Shown: piece by piece, positions 9,507 through 17,829 of the stretch
Layout: every line of letters begins with the position of its first letter
How positions within the stretch are numbered: position 1 is the stretch's first letter
Origin: Vibrio chagasii
Lineage (GTDB): Bacteria > Pseudomonadota > Gammaproteobacteria > Enterobacterales > Vibrionaceae
Length of the DNA stretch: 64,000 bases
NCBI GenBank assembly: GCA_041879415.1
Contig: CP090852.1
Span: forward strand, 1,488,001 to 1,552,000
Direction of reading: 5' to 3'
The notes under the pieces: model-generated
Database searches by the model: none
What the model saw: the letters and a program-made list of their open reading frames with translations, nothing else
What the model was told of the DNA's origin: nothing
Program-made: the position numbers and the translations under genes

Positions 9507-10403
9507 TTAATGCTCTGACTCACTTTTTTGCAGTGTAATCGAGTCGAGTTCACCTAAATGTTTTACAAACAATTCGAGCAGTTTGGGCTGTCTAGGGTGG
9601 TATGCACTCAGTAGTACCATCTTCCGGTTGTATTTCTTGTTGGTTATTGGTGTGATGGTGATGTGTTCATCAAAGAGTTCCAAGCCAGGCCAGACTGGAA
9701 CAATTGATACTCCAACCTCTTCCACCACCAGTTGAGCAATCGCCTCAAGGGAATCCAGGTCAAAAATGGTATTTTTAGTCATCCCCGTGTCGTTCATGAA
9801 TCGTTCCGACATCTGCCCGCCCCAACAGGTAGGGTCATATCTAATATAAGCGTTGTTATCGAGTATACTTGCAATAGAGCCTTGAATCGTTTTGTTATGA
9901 ATTAACGCAAGAGGCTCATTTCTCAGTTCTCTACATTGCAATGTTTTTGGAATGACAGAGGGAGGGGCAACGATAATCGCTGCATCAAGGTCGCCATTGA
10001 TAAGGCTCCGATTTAAATCGATAGAATTCCCAGGAATGATATGAAATTTTGCCTGTGGCGCAACTTCCCGAATGGACTTGAGAGTCGATGGGATAAACGC
10101 GGTTAATGACGTTGAGTTAGCCCCTACTCTTAACGTGCCATCTAATCCCGACCCTTGTGCAACTTCAATAAGATCACGAGTCTCCCTGATAATCGATTTT
10201 GCTTTGGGGACAACCGCCAAACAGGCATATGTGGCCTGAACAGTGCTTCCAGCTCGTCTAAACAGCTTACAATTAAACTCGCCCTCTAATGCTTGAATCC
10301 TTTGACTGATGGCTGCCGGTGTTATGCCTTGGGCACGGGCTGCAGCGGCTATTGACCCTTCCTCTACGACTGCGACAAGGCTTTCAAGAAATCGAGTGTC
10401 CAT
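9507..10403 (-). CDS. LysR family transcriptional regulator
   Basis: 298 residues, normal LysR length. The N-terminal winged HTH (MDTRFLESLVAVVEEGSIAA, then AAISQRIQALEGEF) is followed by a periplasmic-binding-protein-like effector domain. It is divergent from the LysE-type exporter at 10521, with 117 bp between the start codons, the ArgP/LysE-like arrangement in which the regulator induces export of an amino acid in excess. The pair lies between the intact aldehyde dehydrogenase and a decayed piece of a second one, suggesting it arrived as a unit. Effector unknown. Confidence 0.88.
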   Translation of the reverse strand: MDTRFLESLVAVVEEGSIAAAARAQGITPAAISQRIQALEGEFNCKLFRRAGSTVQATYACLAVVPKAKSIIRETRDLIEVAQGSGLDGTLRVGANSTSLTAFIPSTLKSIREVAPQAKFHIIPGNSIDLNRSLINGDLDAAIIVAPPSVIPKTLQCRELRNEPLALIHNKTIQGSIASILDNNAYIRYDPTCWGGQMSERFMNDTGMTKNTIFDLDSLEAIAQLVVEEVGVSIVPVWPGLELFDEHITITPITNKKYNRKMVLLSAYHPRQPKLLELFVKHLGELDSITLQKSESEH

Positions 10404-10520
10404 AGGTTTCCTTACGAATGAATATATAAAAACTTAGTTTTTCTATTTTTATGTGGTGAGTAAACTAGCTACAACGACGACTTAAGTCTAGAGTCGATGT
10501 AACTTTAAAAGGGATCTTAA

Positions 10521-11144
10521 ATGAATTTTGATTTGTGGTTTGCGTTTTTGATGGCGTGCATTGTTTTAGCTGTTTCTCCTGGTGCAGGGGCCGTGAATAT
10601 GATGTCAATAACAATGAAATACGGCTTTCGTCGAAGCTTGATTTCAAACATTGGGTTACAAGTTGGGAATATGTTCAATATTGCGATAGTTGGTGTTGGA
10701 CTTGGTGCTGTTCTTGCCCAATCAGAGGTTGCGTTTATTGCTATAAAGTGGGTCGGGGCATTCTACTTAATTTATTTAGGTATCAAGAAGTTTACCGAGA
10801 CGGTGGATAATACAGACTACAAAGGACACCAGCAGAAAGTAAGTGGCTTGAAAATGTTTTGTCAGTCAGTGATTGTCAACGTTACCAATCCTAAAAGTAT
10901 TGTTTTCCTTGTTGCTCTTTTGCCCCAGTTTATTGTGTCAAGCAGTCCCCATGTAGAGCAGATACTAGTGCTAGGCAGTACTTTACTTACCGTCGATATG
11001 CTTGTGATGTGTGCTTATGCATTATTAGCTAGTCGGTTGAGCGGATTGGTTAAGAATCGCCGTCATATGATTGTGCAAAACCGTATTTTCGGCAGTGTAT
11101 TTATTGGTACAGGCAGTTTATTAGCGATGGCTGGACGAAGCTAA
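10521..11144 (+). CDS. LysE/RhtB family amino acid exporter
   Basis: 207 residues with about six hydrophobic segments. The N-terminal SPGAGAVNMM corresponds to the SPGPG motif of LysE/RhtB exporters with one Pro replaced by Ala, and NVTNPKSIVFLVALLPQF matches the conserved N-P-K region of the second half. These inner-membrane proteins export amino acids or their lactones. The divergent LysR gene is its likely regulator. The coding sequence looks somewhat more AT-rich than aldB next door. Its stop codon is only 3 nt before the aldehyde dehydrogenase remnant at 11148. Confidence 0.88.
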   Translation: MNFDLWFAFLMACIVLAVSPGAGAVNMMSITMKYGFRRSLISNIGLQVGNMFNIAIVGVGLGAVLAQSEVAFIAIKWVGAFYLIYLGIKKFTETVDNTDYKGHQQKVSGLKMFCQSVIVNVTNPKSIVFLVALLPQFIVSSSPHVEQILVLGSTLLTVDMLVMCAYALLASRLSGLVKNRRHMIVQNRIFGSVFIGTGSLLAMAGRS

Positions 11145-11147
11145 TAC

Positions 11148-11234
11148 GCGTTTGCTGGTTACAAGAAGTCAGGCATTGAGTGTGAGAGCCACAAGATGGT
11201 GCTCGAGCATTGGCAAAACGCCATGTTCTTATGA
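11148..11234 (+). pseudogene. 3' remnant of an aldehyde dehydrogenase gene
   Basis: In one frame this stretch reads AFAGYKKSGIECESHKMVLE and on to HWQNAMFL and a stop. It aligns without gaps to the last part of the intact AldB here (AFGGYKKSGIGRETHKMMLD and on), with about 18 of 28 residues the same by eye. No start or upstream domain exists; the match begins right after the lysE stop. The piece is therefore the tail of a second aldehyde dehydrogenase copy, cut off when the LysR/LysE pair came in or when a duplicate was deleted. A hairpin overlaps its end. Confidence 0.8.
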
Positions 11235-11247
11235 GCTTGGCGTTTTT
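11215..11247 (+). terminator. Rho-independent terminator overlapping the aldehyde dehydrogenase remnant
   Basis: Perfect 9-bp inverted repeat AAAACGCCA / TGGCGTTTT with a 14-nt loop, ending in a five-T run. It overlaps the last codons of the remnant and now would end the lysE transcript. Confidence 0.75.
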
Positions 11248-11289
11248 AGTGTGTGCGAGATGTGCTAGCTAGGTTGAACGTGCTCGGAC

Positions 11290-12036
11290 TTATTCTTCGG
11301 CGATAAAGCTGTTAGCGATTTGTGCTTCTTGCTTAATCATAAGTTGGTGCGCTGTCAGCATATGTTGCTGCATGATTTGTTTCGCTTTTACTGCATCACT
11401 TTTGCTCAGCGCTTGCACAAGGTCGCGTTGGCTTTGCACGCCAGTACGCCACAGTTTGTGGTTTCCTGGTTCGTAAAGCTTGTGATAAATCGTCAGCTCA
11501 GTGAGTATTTGCGCGGTAAAACGTACCACAAACTTTAATAGCTCATTATCTGAATAGCTCGCCAGTAAGCTGTGGAACTCTAGCGATGCGATGTGGTGTT
11601 CGCGTTCTTGATAAATATCTTCAGGCGGCGTTTGATACTTGTCGATTTGGTCGCTCAGTGCCTGCAATTGCGACTCATTTAGTCTCCCTGCGAGGGAAGC
11701 CGCAATCTCCGGCTCAAGCGACAAACGCATTTGGTATAAATCTGATATCGAAGTGTTCTTAAAAAACAGGTAGTTACTTAAGAGTGACTGCGCTTTGTTT
11801 TCGCTCATCTCACTCACGAACACACCGCCATTCGGGCCGGTTTTGGTCGACAAAATACCTTGCGCTTCCAAGATTCGCATACTTTCACGAACCGTTCCTT
11901 TTGAAGCGTCAAACTTCTCCATAACCTCAAGCTCGTTAGGTAAACGATCCCCAGGCTGAAGTGCTTGCTCGACGATCCAGTTCTTGATCGATTCTGCTAA
12001 TTCTTGTGTTCTACGTCTCTTCGCGCTTTTTGCCAC
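11290..12036 (-). CDS. GntR family regulator, FadR/FCD subgroup
   Basis: 248 residues. A winged HTH at about 10-75 (LPNELEVMEKFDASKGTVRE, RILEAQGIL) and an all-helical FCD ligand domain (about 95-230) with the Arg/Glu/His pattern of metal-binding FCD proteins. FadR-type GntR proteins are usually repressors released by an organic acid or amino-acid-like metabolite. The start is GTG with AGGA 6 nt upstream. It is divergent from the amidohydrolase operon at 12274, and the gap contains two palindromes of the size bound by this family, so it very likely represses both directions. Confidence 0.9.
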   Translation of the reverse strand: MAKSAKRRRTQELAESIKNWIVEQALQPGDRLPNELEVMEKFDASKGTVRESMRILEAQGILSTKTGPNGGVFVSEMSENKAQSLLSNYLFFKNTSISDLYQMRLSLEPEIAASLAGRLNESQLQALSDQIDKYQTPPEDIYQEREHHIASLEFHSLLASYSDNELLKFVVRFTAQILTELTIYHKLYEPGNHKLWRTGVQSQRDLVQALSKSDAVKAKQIMQQHMLTAHQLMIKQEAQIANSFIAEE

Positions 12037-12188
12037 ATTATCCTCGCTGGGGTGTTATCCGTACCTATTGAATTCTGACGGAATTCCTCTGAATGTCACC
12101 TGTTTTCTTGCCCTAAAAACCCCGGAAAAATCGGAGTGTTGAGTTATGAAACACTCCGATTATTGATCGAATCTTAGTCACAAAATAT

Positions 12189-12236
12189 CTATTTATCATG
12201 ATAAATAGCTTTTATTTGATATTTATCATGATAAAT
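12189..12236. promoter_or_regulatory. Two palindromic GntR-type operators
   Basis: CTATTTATCATGATAAATAG (12189-12208) is a perfect 20-bp palindrome, and ATTTATCATGATAAAT (12221-12236) repeats its core as a perfect 16-bp palindrome. Their centres are 30 bp apart, close to three helical turns, so two dimers could sit on the same face. They lie between the GntR gene and the operon starting at 12274. Confidence 0.85.
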
Positions 12237-12273
12237 TGCCTGGGTGTACATGATCAGAATGGAATGATTTTAG

Positions 12274-13527
12274 ATGGGTAAATTCGAAGAAACCGCCAGC
12301 TTAACGTGGGAATGGCTAGAGTCTATTGCTCAATGCAGCCAAACATCCGATCCCGATAAAGAAGGGGTTACGCGTTTATGTGCGTCTAAAGAGCATGAAG
12401 AGGCAAACCGAAAGCTGCATGACTGGATGACAATGTCTGGTATGGAAGTTCGAATGGACAACGCGGCGAACTTAATTGGTCGTTACCCAAGTACTAACCC
12501 AGATGCTAAGACACTGATCTTTGGCTCACACCAAGATACGGTGCCTAATGGGGGTAAATATGATGGGATCCTTGGCGTAATACTGCCAATCGCACTGGTT
12601 AATTACTTTCACAACAACCAGTTAGAGTTCCCGTTTCATATTGATGTGATTGCTTTTAGTGACGAAGAGGGCACGCGCTTTCAATCGACATTATTAGGCT
12701 CAAAAGCGATTTCAGGCATCTTCGACCCTGCGATGTTGACAGCTGAAGACGCAAACGGCGTAAGCATGCGAGATGCTTTGGTGTCTTTTGGTTGTAACCC
12801 AGACCTCATTAGTGAAGACGCTTATGAGAAAGACAATGTGCTTGGCTTTGTTGAACTGCACATTGAGCAAGGTCCGCAGTTAGAGCAAGCCAACCTGCCT
12901 GTAGGGGTAGTGACGGCAATGACTGGGATTGAGCGCCATACCTTGTCGATCATTGGCAAAGCGAGCCATGCGGGCACAGTACCGATGAACCTACGCCAAG
13001 ATGCGTTGGTAGGTGCAGCTCAAGTGATTCACATGTTTGATCAGCTTTGTAAGCGAGAAGAAGACCTAGTCGGTGTTGTAGGCAAAATTGCTAACTATCC
13101 GAATGGCGTCAACGTTATCCCTCAACAAACAGACATTACCATTGAGCTTCGTTCACCCAATGACGCTTCTCGTGTTAAAGCGCGAGAGGAGATGTTGGCA
13201 GATATCGATAGCCTAATGAATCAATACAACTTGGCTTACCGTCATGAACAAACTTATGAGCAATCAGCCGTGACTTGTGCTGATTCTTTATCGTCAGTTT
13301 TAAGTAACGCGGTAAGTTTGTCGGGTATTACACCGAAACACCTATACAGCGGTGCAGGTCATGACGGCTTGGCTGTGAGTAAGCTTACCGATATTGCGAT
13401 GCTGTTTATGCGTTGTACTGATGGCATTAGCCACCACCCAGACGAAGCCATTCTTCAACAAGATTTGGTTGCTGCAGTCGAAGTGTTAAACCACTTCTGT
13501 CTATTGATGAAAGCAGAGCAAAAATAA
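12274..13527 (+). CDS. M20-family Zn amidohydrolase (allantoate amidohydrolase / N-carbamoyl amino acid hydrolase type)
   Basis: 417 residues, the usual length of this branch of M20. Metal ligands are recognisable: GSHQDTV (His86), KYDGILGV (Asp97), the SDEEGTRF pair (Glu131-132), ELHIEQGP and the C-terminal GAGHDGLAV. The middle third is the dimerisation domain. Members cleave N-carbamoyl or ureido groups, for example in allantoate or N-carbamoyl-amino acids. The substrate here is uncertain because no other purine or hydantoin gene is nearby. It is first in an operon with a YfcC-family transporter and a DUF1028 protein under GntR control, which fits uptake and hydrolysis of one amide-containing nutrient. 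Confidence 0.88.
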   Translation: MGKFEETASLTWEWLESIAQCSQTSDPDKEGVTRLCASKEHEEANRKLHDWMTMSGMEVRMDNAANLIGRYPSTNPDAKTLIFGSHQDTVPNGGKYDGILGVILPIALVNYFHNNQLEFPFHIDVIAFSDEEGTRFQSTLLGSKAISGIFDPAMLTAEDANGVSMRDALVSFGCNPDLISEDAYEKDNVLGFVELHIEQGPQLEQANLPVGVVTAMTGIERHTLSIIGKASHAGTVPMNLRQDALVGAAQVIHMFDQLCKREEDLVGVVGKIANYPNGVNVIPQQTDITIELRSPNDASRVKAREEMLADIDSLMNQYNLAYRHEQTYEQSAVTCADSLSSVLSNAVSLSGITPKHLYSGAGHDGLAVSKLTDIAMLFMRCTDGISHHPDEAILQQDLVAAVEVLNHFCLLMKAEQK

Positions 13528-13648
13528 ACGATTCGAGATTTTGGTAGCAGTCTTTAACGGTATCTGAACAAAGTTCGGGTTATCGCCTGCTACAAATACT
13601 ACAGAGCGCAGCTCTCAGGCGCTCCCTATACTAAGGAGAGATTTGGTT

Positions 13649-15040
13649 ATGGATATGACAGAGAAAATGGAAACAGCAGAGAAGAGGGCGTGGTATAAAA
13701 ACGTACCAGACCCGATGGTTCTTATCTTTTTTATACTGGTAGCCACTTACCTTCTTACTTTTATCGTGCCGGCTGGTGAGTTTGAGCGCGTTGTCGTTGA
13801 TGGTAGAACAACGGTTGTTGCTGATTCATTCACATATATTGAAGGTGTTCCATCGGTACATTTCTTCGATATCTTCGTCTCTATTCCTAAAGGGTTGATT
13901 AGCGCAGCACCTTACTTGTTCATTGTGTTTATCGCAGGCGGTCTATTCCATATTTTGCAACGCACAGGCGCATTAGAAAATGCCATTGGTGTGGCTGTAA
14001 ACAAAGCTGGAATTAAAAATCGTAACCTAATCATTACGATAGGCACGTTCATCTATGGTTTCTTTGGTGTAGCGGTTGGCTTTGAAAACAACATCGCTTT
14101 AGTGCCAGTTGCGGTCCTGATTTCTGCAGCGGTTGGATACTCGAGCTTAGTGGGTACTGTGATGGCAGTAGGTGGTATCGGCGTGGGCTTTGCTCTGTCA
14201 CCGATTAACCCGTACACGGTTGGTGTTGCACAAGGTATCGCAGAGCTTCCAATCTTCTCTGGTGCTTGGTTACGTACTGTTATGGTGCTTTCTTCTTTGG
14301 CATTACTGTCTTACTACATTTGTTCTCGTGTTACTAAAATGGAGTTCAAAGAGCCTGAAACAGCTGGTGGTCTAAGTAAAGACATCTCTGAATACCAACT
14401 CAATAAGAAAGACAAAATGACCTTGGGCGTTTTTCTTATTGGCTTAGGTATCATGCTTTATGGAGTGTTCGCTAACGGTTGGTACATCAACGAGATCGCG
14501 GGTCTTTTCTTATTGATGGCGATTGCCATTGGTATCGTGAACGGCTTGGGTGCAAACGCTATTGTGAAGCAGATGATGGAAGGTGCGTCGGGTGTTACCT
14601 CTGGTGCCTTGGTGATCGGTGTTGCTGCCTCTATTCAAGTGATCCTTAACCAAGCGTCAATTATCGATACCATCGTTAATGCACTGAGTTCGTTGATTCA
14701 AGATATGCCAATCGCGTTGGCGGCCATTGTGGCGAGTGTGGTTCAAGGCATCATCAATTTATTCATTCCTGGTGGTTCTGGTCAGGCGATGGTGACCATG
14801 CCGATCATGATCCCAGTTGCTGACTTAGCAGGTATGAGTCGCCAGCTGATGGTTACTGCATTCCAAGTAGGTGATGGCCTTACAAACCTTATTGTACCAA
14901 CCTCAGGCGGCACGCTAGCGATGCTTGCGCTGGGTCGAGTCTCTTACGAGCAGTGGTTGAAGGCGATTGTGCCATTTATGTTGGTGGTTTATGCCCTATG
15001 TTGGGTGGCGCTGTTCATTGGACAAATGATTGGTTACTAG
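13649..15040 (+). CDS. YfcC-family inner-membrane transporter
   Basis: About 463 residues with ten or more hydrophobic segments. The N-terminus (VPDPMVLIFFILVATYLLTF, IVPAGEFER) and the PGGSGQAMVTMPIM and GDGLTNLIVPTSG segments are characteristic of the YfcC/DcuC-like carrier superfamily, which moves dicarboxylates or amino acids. The ATG at 13649 is chosen over an in-frame TTG at 13643 because AAGGAG at 13633-13638 is correctly spaced for it. Its place between a hydrolase and DUF1028 suggests it imports the hydrolase substrate; the cargo is not known. Confidence 0.88.
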   Translation: MDMTEKMETAEKRAWYKNVPDPMVLIFFILVATYLLTFIVPAGEFERVVVDGRTTVVADSFTYIEGVPSVHFFDIFVSIPKGLISAAPYLFIVFIAGGLFHILQRTGALENAIGVAVNKAGIKNRNLIITIGTFIYGFFGVAVGFENNIALVPVAVLISAAVGYSSLVGTVMAVGGIGVGFALSPINPYTVGVAQGIAELPIFSGAWLRTVMVLSSLALLSYYICSRVTKMEFKEPETAGGLSKDISEYQLNKKDKMTLGVFLIGLGIMLYGVFANGWYINEIAGLFLLMAIAIGIVNGLGANAIVKQMMEGASGVTSGALVIGVAASIQVILNQASIIDTIVNALSSLIQDMPIALAAIVASVVQGIINLFIPGGSGQAMVTMPIMIPVADLAGMSRQLMVTAFQVGDGLTNLIVPTSGGTLAMLALGRVSYEQWLKAIVPFMLVVYALCWVALFIGQMIGY

Positions 15041-15061
15041 TTTTTTTGGTGTTGAACATCT

Positions 15062-15763
15062 ATGACAATTTCACTTATTCACGTTAACCCAAATACCGGT
15101 TTGTCGGCTTCTATCTCTGCGACAGGAGGTGTGTCAGTTGGAGGCTATGTAAACCATAGCTGGCGAGGTGTTGGGGCGTGTGCAACTCAAGGGTTATTTA
15201 CTAACCCTTGGTATGCAGACAAAGCGCGTGAGTTATTTATTCTTGGTAAGACGGCTGATCAGGTTGTCGAGTCTTTAAAAGCAGGCGATGCCGAATATTC
15301 AAAACGCCAGTGTATGGTGATGGATAAAAATGGCGACAGCGCTTTCATTCATGGTGATGACAACATCCCTTATGTTGGCTCGATTGCTTATCCTACGATT
15401 GCCGTTGCTGGCAATATGCTAGAGAGTGACAAGGTTTTACATGCCTTTTCAGACAGCTTTATCGCTCAAACGACGCAGAATCCAAGCTCAATCTTAGAAG
15501 ATGGTGCGCCTGTTTATAGAGATAACTATGAAGCAGAGCTACCAGAAATATTGATAACAGCATTGGAAGCCGCATTGCAAGCGGGTGGAGACAGGCGAGG
15601 AACCTTTTCTGCATCACTCCGAGTAGAAAGCCTGACTAAAGCGCCGATTGATATTCGTGTTGATTGGGCTGATGGGTGCTTAATTGGTGAATTGCGAAAA
15701 GTGCTGGGGCGTGTCCGCGAGGCAGGCTTTCAAGATTTTCTAAACAATCTACCAAACCAGTAA
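15062..15763 (+). CDS. DUF1028 domain protein, probable Ntn-type hydrolase fold
   Basis: 233 residues covering the whole DUF1028 family. N-terminal SLIHVNPNTGLSASISATGG and GVGACATQGLFTNP, then ARELFILGKTADQV and ADGCLIGELRK, are typical. From memory the family is placed with Ntn hydrolases, but no activity is established, and no processed N-terminal nucleophile is obvious. It lies 21 nt after the transporter gene and is the last gene of the operon, before a terminator at 15785. Association with amidohydrolases and transporters suggests hydrolysis of a peptide or amide; that is inference. Confidence 0.85.
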   Translation: MTISLIHVNPNTGLSASISATGGVSVGGYVNHSWRGVGACATQGLFTNPWYADKARELFILGKTADQVVESLKAGDAEYSKRQCMVMDKNGDSAFIHGDDNIPYVGSIAYPTIAVAGNMLESDKVLHAFSDSFIAQTTQNPSSILEDGAPVYRDNYEAELPEILITALEAALQAGGDRRGTFSASLRVESLTKAPIDIRVDWADGCLIGELRKVLGRVREAGFQDFLNNLPNQ

Positions 15764-15784
15764 TGATGAAGCTTTAATCGAAAT

Positions 15785-15820
15785 AAAAGCCAAGTGAGTT
15801 TCAAATCATTTGGCTTTTTT
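15785..15820. terminator. Rho-independent terminator
   Basis: AAAAGCCAA / TTGGCTTTT stem and a six-T tail following the DUF1028 gene; also usable by the convergent NUDIX gene. Confidence 0.85.
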
Positions 15821-15846
15821 GTTTTCAATCATTGGGCGACTGTGCG

Positions 15847-16584
15847 TTAGTGCTTCGAAAAGAAAATTTCTGGCTTATGAGTTGGACCTGAATTGCCTTC
15901 GAGTTGAGTCAGCTGCAAACCTTGTTTGCCGACCAAAGAAGCGACCATCTGACGGTTGAACGGGTAGTTCTCAGTGTTGTTGATGAACTCTTCCACATCC
16001 ACCCATTTGGCTTCTGCAATTTCATCCGTGTCTTGAATCGCAATCTCTTGAGTTTGAGCGATAAGGTGGCAAACAAAGTAGAGGTTTGATTTGCCAAATT
16101 GATATGGATGGCGCGTGGCCATGCCAACCACTGAAACGAAGGTGGCTTCTATGCCAGTCTCTTCCAAGGTTTCTCTAACCACAGACTCTTCAATACCTTC
16201 GCCAAGTTCAATGTGGCCACCTGGTAGTTTGTAGCCCTTCATACCGTGCTCTTTGATCATCAGCACTTGGTTATGCTCATTGGTGATCAACGCACCAGCA
16301 CCCAAAGTATGGGTTGGGATGAAAGGTACAAACTCGACGATTTCGGATTTGTGGATCAGCGTAATCTCGTCTTCTAGACAGTTATGGAACACAAAACCGA
16401 GTTCAGTCGCTACTGGGATAAGATGCGACAGTGAAATAGGTAAACTGATCCAGATAATGCCTTTGTTATTTTGCTTTGAGAACTCGGTGATTTCGCTGAG
16501 CTCAGCGTGGAATGAGTCGGTATCGTTAGGTGCAGTCAGCGGGTCGATGATGATGCCGTTAAATTTGTCGAGCGTAAATTCCAC
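15847..16584 (-). CDS. NUDIX hydrolase with N-terminal pre-NUDIX domain
   Basis: 245 residues. The NUDIX box is complete: GGHIELGEGIEESVVRETLE followed by ETG, with all catalytic Glu residues (about residues 120-145). The first 95 residues (EFTLDKFNGIII and on) resemble the pre-NUDIX domain of NUDT6-like proteins, and the C-terminal tail is about 25 residues beyond the fold. These enzymes hydrolyse nucleoside diphosphates linked to another group; the substrate is unknown. The start is GTG with AAGGA upstream. It appears monocistronic and unrelated to the operon it faces. Confidence 0.88.
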   Translation of the reverse strand: MEFTLDKFNGIIIDPLTAPNDTDSFHAELSEITEFSKQNNKGIIWISLPISLSHLIPVATELGFVFHNCLEDEITLIHKSEIVEFVPFIPTHTLGAGALITNEHNQVLMIKEHGMKGYKLPGGHIELGEGIEESVVRETLEETGIEATFVSVVGMATRHPYQFGKSNLYFVCHLIAQTQEIAIQDTDEIAEAKWVDVEEFINNTENYPFNRQMVASLVGKQGLQLTQLEGNSGPTHKPEIFFSKH

Positions 16585-16713
16585 GGTTGGTCCTTTGTTG
16601 TTTTGATTTATTGAGAGCCTTTTATAGAGGGAGCTTATAACAGATGTAGAGGTTATGACACCTGAAAAGCCGGTGACTCGGAGATTGCTTGGGAAAGCGG
16701 TAGGTAAGAAACA

Positions 16714-16745
16714 AAAACTGCGCTTGGAAACCAGAGCGCAGTTTT
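16714..16745. terminator. Bidirectional terminator hairpin
   Basis: Perfect 11-bp inverted repeat AAAACTGCGCT / AGCGCAGTTTT with a 10-nt loop, between the 5' end of the NUDIX gene and the 3' end of the small membrane protein gene. On the minus strand it ends in five T, so it mainly serves the gene at 16772. Confidence 0.85.
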
Positions 16746-16771
16746 AAAGTTGGAGTTATTTGAGTTCGTAT

Positions 16772-17173
16772 CTAACGAACGTAGTTCGCATCAACGCTGA
16801 CATACCAGTGTTGAAACTTACCGTCAGATTTTTCAATCCACAAATCGTTGGTGTAGCTCTCTATCTTGCCGTTGACCGTTAACTTGAATGTGTTCTCATC
16901 AAAGTCGCCAAGCTTCACAAACTGATCGGTTGTAACTAGGAACGGGTCCATGTCGTCAACGCCAACTACATCTGAAATCACATAGTAGTGGTAAGTAAAT
17001 GGCTTGCTCGCATCATTTGGGTTACTGCGGTACGCCACAAGCTTGAACGGTTCCGTCAGTGGGACATCGAGCGTTTGCTTGTCTATGGTCGCAGGGATTG
17101 GAATAAATAACCAAGCCGTAAATAGGCCGCAAGCCAAAACCATCAGGAAGAAAAGAGTCTTAATTGCTTTCAT
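16772..17173 (-). CDS. Hypothetical membrane-anchored protein
   Basis: About 133 residues. I do not recognise a family. An N-terminal hydrophobic segment (TLFFLMVLACGLFTAWLFIP, about residues 6-25) looks like a signal anchor, leaving a small soluble periplasmic domain rich in beta-type sequence (LTVNGKIESYTNDLWIEKSD). A Cys in the anchor (VLACG) is only a weak lipobox candidate. The ATG at 17173 is preferred over the upstream TTG because AAGG precedes it by five bases. It has its own terminator and no operon partner. Confidence 0.7.
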   Translation of the reverse strand: MKAIKTLFFLMVLACGLFTAWLFIPIPATIDKQTLDVPLTEPFKLVAYRSNPNDASKPFTYHYYVISDVVGVDDMDPFLVTTDQFVKLGDFDENTFKLTVNGKIESYTNDLWIEKSDGKFQHWYVSVDANYVR

Positions 17174-17347
17174 AGCAACCTTCAAAATAGGTAATGTTGA
17201 AGGTGCTATGGTAACAGGTTTGATTTGTTGATTGTAAGAGTATGAATAAGTGAAGGCGACACCACTCTGTTAGGAAATTTGAACAAATTGACGCACTGTT
17301 CATAACTTAGGTTTCAGATGCTTTCTATCTAAAAGCGTCTGGGCAAA

Positions 17348-17680
17348 TTAGTGCGCGTGGCCTTGTGATAGGTTGATCAACATGACGCCTGCGGCAACAA
17401 GCCCCATGCCAATCCAAACTTTTGTGTCTAGGTGTTGGCTGTATACGAAGCTCGAGATTAAGCTCACCGTTAAAATTGCTAATCCAGCCCATAAAGAGTG
17501 CACCACACCAACCGGCATCTCTTTCATAGCTTGGCTTAAGAATAAAAATGCCGCCAAGTGCCCTGAGATAACCAGTAAAGCTGGGACTGGTTTAGACAAA
17601 CTAAATCCATCGGTGGCTTTAAGTGCAACGTGAGAAAGTGCTTCAGCCATTACGCCCATCATCAAGAAAAACCAGCTCAT
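17348..17680 (-). CDS. SMR family small multidrug transporter
   Basis: 110 residues with four membrane segments, the SMR size. The membrane-embedded Glu is in MMGVMAEALSHVALK (residue 12), the proton/drug site of the EmrE family, and the last helix has GLVAAGVMLINLSQG. These transporters exchange protons for cationic or guanidinium compounds as dimers. The ATG at 17680 has an AAAGGT upstream and gives a normal N-terminus; a longer frame would add 14 polar residues. A second SMR gene lies at 20308 beyond frmA-fghA; the two could form a paired heterodimer, though they are apart and in opposite directions. Confidence 0.88.
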   Translation of the reverse strand: MSWFFLMMGVMAEALSHVALKATDGFSLSKPVPALLVISGHLAAFLFLSQAMKEMPVGVVHSLWAGLAILTVSLISSFVYSQHLDTKVWIGMGLVAAGVMLINLSQGHAH

Positions 17681-17777
17681 ATTCGTACCTTTATCTTTGT
17701 ATTGTTTGTGTTGGTATAGCAAGAGTGTTTGAAAGTGGTCATTGGTGCTAATCGCGGATTAGCTCGTATTGCAGGCA

Positions 17778-17817
17778 CAAAAAAGCCCGCACCTCACGCT
17801 TTTGCAAGGTGCGGGCT
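17778..17817 (-). terminator. Terminator of the frmA-fghA unit
   Basis: AGCCCGCACCT (17784-17794) / AGGTGCGGGCT (17807-17817), a perfect 11-bp stem that on the minus strand runs into six or more T. It is placed just after the fghA stop. Confidence 0.9.
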
Positions 17818-17829
17818 AAATAGGTGTGA

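Noticed and set aside
11148..11234. A genuine short gene instead of a remnant
   Set aside because: It has no start codon or RBS and aligns along its full length to the AldB C-terminus.
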